Positions 22,141 to 32,389 of a stretch of DNA of 62,000 bases are shown here, in pieces. Within the stretch, counting starts at the first letter, position 1. The number at the start of each line of letters is the position of its first letter. The stretch spans positions 32,460 through 94,459 of the forward strand of contig JBBHKE010001907.1 in NCBI GenBank assembly GCA_037447655.1. Reading direction: 5' to 3'. This DNA comes from Zygnema cylindricum (lineage: Eukaryota; Streptophyta; Zygnematophyceae; Zygnematales; Zygnemataceae). The translations under genes and the position numbers were made by a program. The notes under the pieces were generated by a model. The model ran no database searches. It had not been told where the DNA came from and was given only the letters and a program-made list of their open reading frames with translations.

Positions 22141-23700
22141 CTCTGTTTCGACGTCCTTAGGTGTTACCACCCAGGTTATCCTCGGCCTTGGCTCTACACT
22201 CGTATTCCAAACCATCTTCGTGAATTTGTCCAAGCGGCTCTTCGACTCCCTTTAGCTTTTTTGGCCGCAGACATCACCAACAACGCGGCGTGGTATTTAC
22301 TTTTCTTATTCCCACTTTGGGTTCATGTTTTGCCACTAAGGGGGGGGTGAGCGGGGCTTGTGAGACTAAAGCGCGGTGTCAACGTTTTTTGAAAGGGGAT
22401 TGGGAGTCCTTGCAACAAGAGCATACAGATCATGTCATCAGTCTTTCCATGTCCCCAACTCAACGTCATGCCCCGCTCCCAAGCTCCACTGCTAGGTTAC
22501 ATCGGGCGGTCCACCTTGGTCGTTCTGGCGAGTATTCTCAAGCTGCTCGTGCTCTTCGACCTTTCCAACTATCTCCGTCTTCCAAGGCGACGGTTGAGGC
22601 CCTACGTTTATTACATCCTCTTGCCCCTGAAGTGATACTCCCTTTTATGGAAGTCCATGATCCTTTTTAATCCTTCGACTTGGAGAGGGAAGCATTTACA
22701 ACAGCTTTACTTCGGTCGCCTCATCTTTCTGTGAGGGGCCCATCTGGGATGGTGTACGAACTCCTCAAGGACATAATTCTTGCAGACACCCCCTCTTAAG
22801 GTTTTGATCTTCTTTTTAAGGTGGCTTCAGAGATGGCTCGAGGACATGTTCCTCACAATGTTTAACCCCTTCTCTCTCCGGCTCACCATGTTGCCGTTTC
22901 TAAGCCTGTTAGGGGAATTCGTACAATTGCTATCAGTGAAGTGTCATACCGTTTGGTTACTTGCGCAATATATATTTAACTCCAAGGGGCTTTCCTTGAC
23001 CATTTCGCACCACACCAGTTCGGCGTTGCTACAAAGGGGAGTTGTGAGGTAATTGTTCATTGTCTTCGGGATGTTTTGGATCTCTATCCGGATTGGGTAG
23101 TCCTCTAGGTAGATGTTGCTAAAGCCTTTAACAATGTCAATCGTAATGCTACCTTTCGAGAATTGAGGCATGCTCCATCTCCCATCAACCACATTTTCCC
23201 TTTTGTTCGTGCATTCTATTCTCGCCCAAGCTCCCTCATCTTTCCTCTTGGCGGTCCCTTTGGTGAGGTTGCCACATTGGAGCTTGCTCTCTATCTCGCT
23301 CGAACAATACCACCATAGGCTCTATTGTTGTACTCTTTAAAAGGGTTCGACGTTCAAATTTTTGGTTTTCTCCATTACCTCGTTAGACGTGGAATTTTTG
23401 AGCGCCCAGAGGGTTAATTTGCACGCCATCAAGCTAGCCTTCCAATTTCCAACGGGGGTTTATGTTTGATTCCAGTGGCTCTAGTTGCTCCAACGGATTT
23501 TTTTGGTAGCTAGGCTATTGTGGCGCCTGCCATTGCTTCCTGTTTTATAGCAGATGATGTTCCCATCCTAACCCAAAGCATCCCTAAAGTAGAGGATAAT
23601 GTTTTTGTGTTTCATCAGGCTCTTCTGTCCGCTCGTGCACTGTTTTTTTGTGATGCCCGAAACAAAGCGCCACCTTTTTCGTCTCTTATTGCTGACAATA
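22141..23700 (+). pseudogene. Degenerate non-LTR-type reverse transcriptase
   Basis: Several frames must be combined. Visible pieces are IPNHLREFVQAALRLPLAFL, CQRFLKGDWESL, LHRAVHLGRSGEYSQAARAL, then VSYRLV, HQFGVATKG near 23010, VDVAKAFNNVNR near 23110 (reverse transcriptase motif A, Asp present), RAFYSRPSSL, the GEVATLELALYLARTIPP region, and FIADDVPIL near 23550 in the place of the YADD catalytic box. This arrangement recalls LINE-like reverse transcriptases reported from plants and algae; I cannot name the clade. Frameshifts and stops abound. It ends abruptly at copia C. Confidence 0.75.
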
Positions 23701-23705
23701 ACTAG

Positions 23706-24689
23706 TGTAATTCTGACAGTAACTAGGTAATGACCTGCATTGGTACACAGAATGTCTAGCTTATACTAAGCCTCTAGGATATTATTTGTAATTTTTACTT
23801 TGTCAATGAATAAGTGCCACCCCGACACGTTAAAACTCTAAGCGACTACACCCCTATGTAGCTTAGACTCCCCTAAGTCCGCAACTAAAAGAATCACTGA
23901 AAATGCTCACCAGGGCATTAATTAATGGCTGACCAAAGATGGCTTATAAATACAGATGCACTCCGAGAGAGTGGCAGAAAACTATTTTTTTGTAAATCTT
24001 AGGCTCCCTCTCTAAGCCTACAACTAGTGTACTCAGCTAATCATAAGACTGCAAAGTACAAGAATGTACAAGTATCATTGTACTTCTTGTACGGCCATAA
24101 TACTTCATTGCCGCTCCGCTGACGCGTGTCAACTCCAGAGCCATAGTTGCTCATCCCGCGATATTCGTTGTCCATTTATATCTTGCCACGTGTCATCCGT
24201 CGACATCTGCTCCGTAGACCGCCTAGAGACCGTTTCGGTACACCAACTCATTTGTGAGCCGTTCTATCTGAACCGCACATTTGATTTCTTACGTCGAAAT
24301 TAAATGTCATTTTGTAATTTTCGTGCGCTCCGTATTGCGTGTGACACCATACATTTTTATGTTCAGTGTGTGCCGTCATTAGTTAATGAAATTTTTTGCG
24401 GCATAATTGTTTAAAAAATTATCTTACTATATGCGGGTATCGCCTTCTACAAGACTTAGCGGATAAGGCAGACGGCTAGTCCGTAAGACAATAATCCGGA
24501 GGTCACCAGATCAAATCTACTACTGTCCGCCTAACTTTTGTAGAGGGCTGTCCCTCTTTCTCACCTTGTCTTCTATATCTTCCTAAAGCAGCCATGGCTA
24601 TTTATCAGTCCTCAATGACTACGACAATTATAAGGACAATAGTGAGGCCATGAACAAAATAACTAGAATATAAAATACTATTTTCAACA
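23706..24689 (-). repeat. 3' LTR of copia C
   Basis: 984 bp. On the minus strand it starts TGTTGAAAATAG and ends with the lineage's GAATTACA. A short extra segment near 23716-23730 interrupts its end. Its tRNA-like block reads on the + strand at 24450-24540. Confidence 0.88.
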
Positions 24690-24905
24690 CTCCCCTTATT
24701 TTCTAGTCTATCTTTTGCTTCATTCCACACTTCTCCCTACAAAATATCAATTTGGGAGAACGAACCGGCTTAGTCATCATATATGTTACCAAGTCTCCAT
24801 ATTGTTTATATTCCAAACTAATTATTTTATTCGCAACTTTCTCTCCAACAAAGCTCAAACGAATATCCATGTGTTTTTATTTAAAGCGATGATTAGGGTT
24901 TGTTG
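24690..24905 (-). pseudogene. Copia C polypurine tract and RNase H C-terminus
   Basis: The minus strand ends in GACTAGAAAATAAGGGGAG next to the LTR. Upstream of it lies the end of RNase H (TKPVR, CREKC-like codons and HMDIRLSFVGEKVANKI). It is cut at 24905 by the solo LTR and resumes at 25873. Confidence 0.85.
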
Positions 24906-25872
24906 TGTAATTCTGTGACCTCCATTGGTACACAGAATGTCCAGCTTATGTGAAGCCTCTAGGATAGTATATGCATTTTTTACTTTGACAATGAATAAGT
25001 CCCACCATGGGACGCAAAAACTTTGACTGATTATACCTCTGTGTAGCCTGGACTCCTTTAAGACCGCCGCAAAAAGAATCACTAAAATTGCTCCCTTGAG
25101 CATTAAGTTATGGCTGACCAAAGTTGGTCCAAAAATACAAGTGCACTCTGGGAGAGAGGCTGGAAAACCAAAAATACTCTAAGTCCCAAGCTACCTCTCT
25201 AAACCTATTACTAAGGTACTTGACCAATCACAAGACTGTAAAGTACAGAAGGTACATGTACCGCTGTACTTCTTATACGGCCATAGTACGGCATGGCCTT
25301 TCCGTTGACCCGTGTCAGTTCCCGAGCCGTAGTTGCTACTCCCGTGATATCCGCTTTCCAACCATATGTTGCCACATGTCGTCCGCCGACATCTGGTCCG
25401 CAAACAGCCAAACGGCTATTCCGGCATTCCGGCTCCACTGTGAGCCGTTTCATCAGATCCGGACATTTGATTTCGTCCGTCGAAATTAAATATCAATTTG
25501 TATATTTCGTGCGGTCTCGATTTCGTGTGGACCAGTATGTTTCCATAAATAAATCGTCCCTTGTTTAGTTAAATGGAATGTCCGGTGCTGTATAACTTTA
25601 AATAAGTATCGCGACACATACATGTATCAATTTCTTCAAGACCTACCAGATAAGGCGGACGGCTAGGCCGTACGGTGGTCATCCGGAGGTCACTGGATCA
25701 AGTCCCATGAGTGGTCGTCTACATTTTGCACAAAAACTGTACTAGTGATCTGCCTGTCTCCTTTAGCTGCAACAGGCAGCCATGGCTGCCTGTAGGTCCT
25801 CACTGACTACGACAAGTTTGAGGGCTGCAGTAAGGTCACAAGAAAGACCATAGAATACCTCTCTTTTAAACA
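24906..25872 (-). mobile_element. Solo LTR nested in copia C
   Basis: 967 bp, minus orientation, with target-site duplication TGTTG at 24901-24905 and 25873-25877. It interrupts the RNase H codons of element C; the host sequence resumes exactly after the duplication. It resembles the LTRs of B and C but has no internal sequence, as expected after recombination between two LTRs. Confidence 0.93.
25640..25720 (+). other. tRNA-like block in the solo LTR
   Basis: Reads on the + strand, antisense to the LTR. ACCAGATAAGGCGG (25644-25657) is A-box-like and GGATCAAGTCC (25695-25705) fits the B-box consensus. Spacing is tRNA-like. Confidence 0.6.
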
Positions 25873-26650
25873 TGTTGCAATTGCAATCGCACCTTGATTG
25901 TCACAAAATATCTTTTGCACTCCATTATTCATATATTCCAATTCTTGAAGCAAAAATTTTACCCATATTAATTCTTTCACAACCGAACAAGAGGCCATAT
26001 ACTCATCCTCCATGGTGGACTGAGCAATCACCTTTTGTTGGTTATGGCTCCAACATCAAGCCCCATTCCAAACATAAAACACATACCCAAAAGTGCACCT
26101 TTTCATTAGAGCATCCCTATAAATGTCATCACTCTAAGTGGTGATGTCAGTATTATCCCCTCCCAAATGCAACCATAGATCTCTCGTTCCTATCAAGTAC
26201 CGCATGACCCTTTTGGCCGCTTCCCTATCTTTCTTCCTAGGATTATTCTGACTCATACTTAATACTCCCACGAGTGTTGTTATATCAGGACGAGTACACT
26301 TTATTAAATAAATCAAACTACCGACAACATGTCTGTACGGAATAGATTGCATGAACTTGCGTTCCTCAAGTCTTAACCTACTATCTAAGATCAAGACTCC
26401 TCTTCTCAGCTCCCCTCATTTCCTTTCTTTAAGTCCATTGGAGTCGTACAACTATTTGCTTTATCCATTTGCAATTTTTCAAGCATATTTCCGATTGCTT
26501 CTTTTTGAGTTAGTCTAATTGTTTTCTTTTCTCTATCCCCCTCCATTTGATTTCCCAAAATATACTTTGCCTCACCCAAATCTTTCATTTCAAATCTATT
26601 CTTTAGATCATTTTTCAATCTATTAATTTTCTCCGTTGATTTACTCAAAA
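25873..26650 (-). pseudogene. Copia C RNase H remnant
   Basis: Minus-strand pieces are MEDEYMASCSVVKELIWVK, FCDNQGAIAIA (ending at the solo LTR), CTRPDITTLVGVLSMSQNN and IGTRDLWLHLGGDNTDITT. Frames 26031-25878, 26394-26134 and 26657-26406 are separate, showing frameshifts between them. Confidence 0.87.
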
Positions 26651-27290
26651 CAAGCAAATCATCAACATATATGGCAATGAAAATTATACCTTCCTCATCC
26701 TTAAATAAGTAGATGGAATGATTCGAACAGTGTAGAAACTCGTCCAGCTTCTTGTTCTATTGGCGTGGAGCTTGCTTTAGTCCGTAAAGGGACTTTATCA
26801 ATCTACACACCTTTCTTTCTTTTTTCCTTTCTCCACAAATCCTTCCGGCTATCGCATGAAGATCTCTTCTTCTAATTCTCCGTGTAAGAAAGCGCTCGTG
26901 ATGTCCATCTGATGCACTCCCATGTCTTCTCTGTCGCAAGACTAAGTAGGATCCGGACGGAGGGGAATCTAACAACCGGAGCAAAGGTCTCCTCATAATC
27001 TATTCCCTCCTTTTGTGTGAACCCCTTTACCAATAATTTGGCCTTGTATCGCTCGATTGTGTTATCTGGATTGAGCTTTAACTCAAATACCCACTTGCAT
27101 CGTATTGGCTTTCTATCCGGAGGACAATCCACCAACTCCCATGTGTTTTCTTCTATAATAGAAGCCATCTCATCATTAATAGTTGTCACCCATCTACTAC
27201 GTTCCGGACTATGAACTGCTTCCGAGTAAGTCTGGGGTTCGCTCAAATGTGACAGCTTAGTTACCTTGTTGTTCACTTGTCACTTTTGAA
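26406..27290 (-). pseudogene. Copia C reverse transcriptase remnant
   Basis: Reading leftward from 27276: NDEMASIIEENTWELVDCPP, CKWVFELKL, KGFTQKEGIDYEETFAPVV, then a frame change near 26930, CRLIKSLYGLKQAPRQ near 26780, the IYVDDLLVL region near 26660, and LGNQMEGDREKKTIRL. The YVDD box appears preserved, but frameshifts inactivate the gene. Confidence 0.87.
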
Positions 27291-27299
27291 GTCTCTTGC

Positions 27300-27735
27300 T
27301 ACTTCTCCTTCCTCTTTCAAATTTTGACGCTGGGATAGAGGGTAACTGCGAGTTTCTCTGATTAACTTAAACTTCTCCCTTATCCGTGGAGTCTATCTCT
27401 GGACGTTCATCGTCTATATCCAGTCTTTCCTCGTTTTCTTCCTCGGTTTGAACCGAAAGTTGTGACTCTAAGAGAGGGTCACTCTCGGTCAGATTTTTTT
27501 CTTCCTCTGCAAGGTCAGGCTGAATCGGAGTTTGGTTAGAAGAATTTGAATCTAACTCATTTTTGGATTGAATTCTAATTCTGATCGGTTTAGTGTACTT
27601 AAAGGGATCTATAGACTTTCCTTTATCCTACCAAGTGTTTTACTAGAATTATGTCTTCCCTTCCGAGATCATAAACTCTATACCCCTTTACATTTTCATC
27701 ATACCCAAGTATGTATCTCGGCTTTCCTCTTGCAT
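27300..27735 (-). pseudogene. Copia C integrase C-terminal remnant
   Basis: The minus strand matches the element B linker and integrase tail (GYDENVKG, YRVYDLGREDIILVKHL-like codons, then the acidic linker). The match fades at about 27735, the 5' truncation point. Confidence 0.75.
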
Positions 27736-28300
27736 CCTCTTTCCTCTTGTCTCCTCCCTCTCATCTTGTCATCGCCATTTCTTGTTTTTCTTCTCGCGAT
27801 AAAGCCCAAGGTTTCGCCTGGTCCTCCATCTCCATGGTAAAAATACACATATGGAATTAATATTCCTTTTTTGTTTAGTATCTCTTTTTCTCCAAATTAT
27901 TCTACGGAATTAAAGAAACCGTAAAGATCGAATTTAGTTTTTGTTTTTTAACATTTTTTTTGACATAAAAAATTGGTAGAGATAGAATCAATGTGCTTTC
28001 TTTCACAATATTTTTCACATTCCAGTCATCTTTTGGGACCTTCAGAAAATATATAAAAATATTAACATCTACTTATTATATAAAACCATGGAATTTATAA
28101 AAAATCTAGGACTTGAAAGTTTTTCACATTATTAAAAATCTACGACCTATTCATGTTCATATTGGTACTTCTTTTCTTATGTAGTTTTTTGGAAATTTTG
28201 ATTGAAAGTTCTCTATAAACTTGGAAACCCTTGATGAAATGATTGTGATAAAGACGATAGTTCTTATGTTCTTGTTGTAAGAAGTTCGAAAACCCTTGGG
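27736..28300. other. Unassigned AT-rich DNA
   Basis: No gene recognised. It separates truncated copia C from the DOA10-like fragment. Confidence 0.6.
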
Positions 28301-28359
28301 ATATGTTTTATGAACAATTCTAGGGACATTTGGGGGACATTTAGGGACATTTTAGAACA

Positions 28360-28820
28360 ATGTTTTGGAGCATTTTGGGAAATATTTATAGAGTGTTTAG
28401 AAAGGTTTTGGGATCATTTTGGGAATAGTTTAGGAACATTTTGGGACTACTTGAAGAATATTTCAAAAATAATTTGGGAACAATTTGGGATTTTTTTGGA
28501 ACATGGATACATTTGTGGCTCATCTGGTTATGTTAGTGTGGTGGCCTGGATGACACTTGTCATTTGCAATATTGTTTTGGTTCCTGTTGAAATCGGAAGA
28601 TGGGTTTTTGGTCACATCACTCGTCTTCCCTTCATTTATGGGGCACAATGCAACGGTGATTTTTTTTTGTTTCTGTTTCGTTTTTATTTGTGGTTTTTTT
28701 TCTTTTTCGTTTCCGTTTCTATTGTTGTTTTTTTTTTCGCCTATATTTGACATATGTTTCTCTTTGTGAAAGCAAAACAGTAATTTGTGATTTTTATGGT
28801 GTTGTATCTCGAGGAAAAAA
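28360..28820 (+). pseudogene. Duplicated exon-intron fragment of DOA10/SUD1-like gene
   Basis: Nearly co-linear with 41262-41720, including intronic sequence of repeated TTTTGGGAACA-like words upstream and T-rich sequence downstream. The exon part encodes AWMTLVICN, VLVPVEIGRWVFGHITRLPF and YGAQCN, as at 41 kb. Relative to that copy one base is missing near 28540, and the GTGAGT donor after QCN has become GGTGAT. Retained intron sequence means it arose by DNA duplication or transposon capture, not from mRNA. Confidence 0.75.
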
Positions 28821-28869
28821 TTGAAAAACAAAATTTTGAAACAGAATGGCAAAAAGGAACGCAAACTTT

Positions 28870-29270
28870 GAAGGTCAACGAATGTCGGAAAGAGCGTGCG
28901 AGGATATTTCGGTCGACCTATATACAACATGGCGGAAGGCACATGGCATAAACGACGTGCCCATTTCTCATCACATGTTTGTGGTGGATATATTTACTTT
29001 CCACGTGTACCAATAGTACTCGATTTGTGTGAAGAAATTCTCCTCGGCGAAGAGAGACTCTTCACATTGGACGATGTGCGTGATTGCTTCGCGAATCTAA
29101 AAAACTGAAACATCCAATGGTCGATACATACGCCTATAATATAGGAGCCATCCAGTTAACATGTTTCATCATGTTTCGTCAGAAAACAAAAAAAAAATGG
29201 TACGAATTTGTACGAAATCATACGACGTCCAATAAACAACCCCACTTTTCCTCTAATGGAAGTTCACCCT
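28870..29270. mobile_element. Inverted-repeat element family C fragment
   Basis: The right end matches the family terminus (TAATGGAAGTTCACCCT, ending 29270). The body shares TTCACA(T/C)TGGACGA, TTGCTTCGCGAATCTA and CATGTTTCGTCA with 37660-37873. The left terminus was not found. Non-coding. Confidence 0.65.
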
Positions 29271-29272
29271 TA

Positions 29273-29420
29273 GAGTGAGATTTAGAGTAGCAATAAGACA
29301 AAGAATAATGTCGCATGTTTAGCAGCTGTAATTCACCAATGATAAGAGTTAATTGATTTTGACATGAAGTTTCAAGAGGACAGAAAGTTAAGGTTGGAAT
29401 CAAAATCTAGTGTATCGCCT
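29273..29420 (+). repeat. Dispersed repeat R2, copy 1
   Basis: Parallel to 38628-38775: GCAATAAGACAAAGAATAATG, AAGAGTTAATTGATT and GGAATCAAAATCTAGT. Function unknown. Confidence 0.75.
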
Positions 29421-29767
29421 TAGGCCTTCTCCACATCTCGCGTCGACAATAATCGTACGGATACATTTATTTTCAATAATATTTTGTTAACTTCTCCATC
29501 AAGTCGTGTCACAAAAAAATCAATCACGCACTTGCTTTCTTTCAATTAGATGCACGTAGGTTCATGTTTTGACTGTTGATATTTATGTATTTTCTAGGTC
29601 TTTATAAGGATAGCAAAAGGCAAAGGCAGTCTGCCTCTAACTCCCTTCTTCATGCAACCACACTTGTTGTAGTCATTGATGGCTAAATAGGGAGTTAGAA
29701 CCATGGCTGCCTAGGCCTTCTAGTAAGACAGGAGTAGAAATTGGTAGACTTACTAAAAAAGATATTT

Positions 29768-29850
29768 TGGCCGACACGGGATTCGATCCTCTATCCTAGT
29801 GTCCATCTAACGCTTGGTAGTCGTTAGCTTTATCCAACAGTGTATAACCA
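29768..29850 (-). other. Antisense tRNA-like block in the copia E 5' LTR
   Basis: The minus strand has TGTTGGATAAAGCT (29826-29839) followed by the B-box-like GGATCGAATCC (29779-29789). The 3' LTR copy at 33800-33882 keeps both (33858-33871 and 33811-33821). Confidence 0.6.
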
Positions 29851-30288
29851 ATGTTAAACTATCTAGGATACGTTAAGTATTTAAATGTGTCCTTTGCGGT
29901 ATGTGTCATTTAACAAATTAGGGACAAACTATACATGGAAAGGGATTAGACCGCACGAAATTTGGACCGCACGAAATTAACGAAATGACATTTCATTTCG
30001 ACGGTCCAGATAAAATATTTGATCTGAATCGACGGCCGTGGTGCGAGCCGAGATTCCGGAGTGGGCGACGTGGCGTTTTAGGCACTGCCACTGCGGATGA
30101 CACGTGGAGAGTTCCTGCTGGATTGCGCGATTTCCGAAACACAAGATGACAAGTCCGGATGTGACAAATGTCACAGTATGGGGTTGTCGTACATTGACCG
30201 TACAGAAAGTACTCCGGAACGTGTACTTTTGAGTACCGCACAGACATGGTTGGTTCGTACTTCAACTAATTCCATGTTGACGCAGATT

Positions 30289-30325
30289 TCAACGGTCAAC
30301 GCGGAACGACGACCGTTGAAATTCA
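30289..30325. other. Hairpin in the copia E LTR
   Basis: ATTTCAACGGTC and GACCGTTGAAAT face each other across about 13 bases, giving a 12-bp stem, and AACGGTCAAC recurs directly after. It is repeated in the 3' LTR near 34322. Role unknown. Confidence 0.75.
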
Positions 30326-30600
30326 ACGGTCAACAAAGATCCATTCGACAAGTCAAACTGACACGTGGCAACATCCTACTAAATACCGGAGAAGAAAGGG
30401 ACAGAACGGCGACGACTTTCTCGCCACGTGGCATGCCTAGAGTGGTGCCGAATATTTCCGTACCTAAAGTACGGCGGCTGCCGTACTTTCTTTGTACATT
30501 ATGTAGTGTGTTGTAATTTGATTGGTCTAGAGGGGTTGTGAGTAGGTTTTAGGAATAGAATATTTTTGGTAGGTAGTCACCTCTCCCAGAGAGCATCTTG

Positions 30601-30608
30601 TATAAAAG
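30601..30608 (+). promoter_or_regulatory. TATA box of the copia E LTR promoter
   Basis: TATAAAAG lies about 370 bases before the LTR end. The 3' LTR keeps it at 34635-34642. It is the likely RNA polymerase II promoter; the start site would lie roughly 25-35 bases downstream. The older LTRs of A and B have mutated versions. Confidence 0.7.
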
Positions 30609-30955
30609 GCAAACTTTGGCCAACCATAATTATCAATTTACTTGACCATTTTCAGTGATTCTTTTTGCTGCGGACTCAGGGGAGTCCAAGCTACACAAGG
30701 GTGTAGTTGGTCAGAGTGTTTGCCTGCCAGGGTGGCTGCATTTCTAAGGAAAATTCAAAGTGGCGAATGTTATCCAAAACTCATATTCTAACTTTGCATT
30801 CTGTGGTGGAACTGAGCACACAGAAAGTCTTATTTCATAGGGGTGAAGCTGTAATGGGGTTCTGATTGTCAAGGGGTCAATCATTTCGGTTTATATAAAC
30901 TTGGAGTCGGCACTATCTAGATTAGCTTCTTTGGATCTGCGAATTTTGTGTGGCA

Positions 30956-32389
30956 ATGGAGCCCATAGAATTTCAGGTTATGGGCCCACCATCTAGGGTG
31001 CCTATGTTTGATGGAAAAGAATATTGGGAGTTTACGATGGAGGGATTGCTTTTCGAAAAGCACTTGTGGGGGATTGTTTCGGGACAAGTAAGGTGTCCGC
31101 CACCCGGCTTTGGTGGAACTCACTACAGAGATTCATCTGGGACTTCCCAGAAAACCAACCTGATTTCAGATGCAACAGAAGGTGAAGGGAAGATCATTGC
31201 CATAGAAGTGGGAAAGGGGGAGAAAGAAAAAGGAACACCGATGGTAAGAGGAGTTAGGCTCTCGACTACGGTTCCACTTGTACAGACTATAACTGAACCA
31301 AAAACCGAAGAAAATGATAGAAAAATATGGGAATACAAAAACACTCAGGCAAAACATCTCATACTCAGATACTTGTCTAAGTCTATAGCTATCACTCTTT
31401 TAAATCTAACCAAGTCTTCGGAAATTTGGGAAACACTAATTCAAATTTATAAGAGTGAGACTATACAGAGGCAGCAGTTAGTAAAACAAGAGATAGAGGC
31501 CTATGTTTATAAAGGCGGTAGCATGATAGAGTTTTGCAATGATATTGCTGCGTTATATGTTGAGTTTGCTAGTGTAGGGTATGTAGAATCTGAGGAGAGA
31601 AAGATTAACACACTAATCATAAAACTCCCGGATGAGTATGAAAACATGATTAACCATATGCAAGAAACGGATGGCTCCTCATGGACTTGGAGCATTACCA
31701 TGGGGATGATTCTTGTGAGGGAAAGCACTTTGGAGCTTCGTAGGGGAAGTGACAGGGTGAATGCACTAACAAATGGTGGTGACTGGAGGAAGCATGATGA
31801 GAGGAATGGCGATGACAAGCGGAAGCGTGATGAGAGGAGTGATGGTGATTGGCGGAAGCGTGATGAGAGGAAGAAAGACAAAGGTAAACCTTATCGGAAC
31901 TTTGGTGGAAAGAGAGGGAGAGGAAAAGAAAGGGGAGCTTTGGAAAAAGGGGTTTGCTTCTTTTGTAGAGAATCGGGTCATTATATGGAGGAATGTCCTC
32001 GTTTGGAGAAACTTAGAAGTTGTAATGTGGATGAAGAGGAAGAAGGGGAAGAGAAGAAAGAGGATGAAGATATTTTGGAGCTTCTCCACATCGACAGTAT
32101 GGAGAAGTGTGAAATACATACAGAAATTCCACGAATGCAACAGTGTGCTTTTGGAGGTATAAGGGAAGTAAAAAGAGAGGAGGTAGTTGTGGGAATTAGA
32201 CTTGATAAGGATGTGAAGGAGTGTAGAAAAGATGACTTAGAAATGAAAAAGTCAAACCGTATGCAAGAAATGGATGGCTCCTCATGGACTTGGAGCATTA
32301 CCATGGGGATGATTCTTGTGAGGGAAAGCACTTTGGAGCTTCGTAGGGGAAGTGACAGGGTGAATGCACTAACAACTGGTGGTGACTAG
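30956..32389 (+). CDS. Copia E Gag polyprotein (first ORF)
   Basis: The ATG at 30956 lies within the LTR and reads through the primer site (M-E-P-I-E-F-Q-V-M-G-P-P-S-R-V-P-M-F-D-G), so I prefer it to the upstream GTG. The frame is about 477 residues. The Gag core includes LLFEKHLWGIVSG, KIWEYKNTQAKHLILRYL, SEIWETLIQIYKSETIQRQQ and IIKLPDEYENMINHMQ. A basic Arg/Lys/Asp repeat region leads to one complete CX2CX4HX4C knuckle, CFFCRESGHYMEEC. From 31658 the sequence is the first copy of a 603-bp tandem duplication; the frame stops at a TAG (32387-32389) within the second copy, where copy 1 has TGG. It probably makes the particle protein. Confidence 0.88.
   Translation: MEPIEFQVMGPPSRVPMFDGKEYWEFTMEGLLFEKHLWGIVSGQVRCPPPGFGGTHYRDSSGTSQKTNLISDATEGEGKIIAIEVGKGEKEKGTPMVRGVRLSTTVPLVQTITEPKTEENDRKIWEYKNTQAKHLILRYLSKSIAITLLNLTKSSEIWETLIQIYKSETIQRQQLVKQEIEAYVYKGGSMIEFCNDIAALYVEFASVGYVESEERKINTLIIKLPDEYENMINHMQETDGSSWTWSITMGMILVRESTLELRRGSDRVNALTNGGDWRKHDERNGDDKRKRDERSDGDWRKRDERKKDKGKPYRNFGGKRGRGKERGALEKGVCFFCRESGHYMEECPRLEKLRSCNVDEEEEGEEKKEDEDILELLHIDSMEKCEIHTEIPRMQQCAFGGIREVKREEVVVGIRLDKDVKECRKDDLEMKKSNRMQEMDGSSWTWSITMGMILVRESTLELRRGSDRVNALTTGGD
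30976..30990 (+). other. Primer-binding site of copia E (half-tRNA type)
   Basis: GGTTATGGGCCCACC, identical to element B and directly after the LTR. It complements the anticodon arm of initiator tRNA-Met and at the same time encodes part of Gag (Q-V-M-G-P-P). Confidence 0.9.

Larger units (their letters stand above)
23706..27735 (-). mobile_element. Ty1/copia element C, 5'-truncated
   Basis: The left end on the + strand is the 3' LTR (23706-24689), followed by the polypurine tract and, reading right, RNase H, reverse transcriptase and the integrase C-terminus on the minus strand. Similarity to elements A and B stops near 27735, inside the integrase. No gag, primer site or 5' LTR is present, so no target-site duplication can be confirmed. 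A solo LTR of the same lineage is nested within the RNase H region. Confidence 0.9.
29574..30975 (+). repeat. 5' LTR of copia E
   Basis: 1402 bp, starting TGTTGATATTTATG and ending GAATTTCA. It contains the antisense tRNA-like block, a strong hairpin near 30290, a TATA box at 30601 and the Gag ATG at 30956. Confidence 0.96.

Noticed and set aside
24855-25121. Minus-strand ORF of 88 residues as a gene
   Set aside because: It lies across the copia C and solo LTR junction; similar ORFs appear in the other LTR copies.
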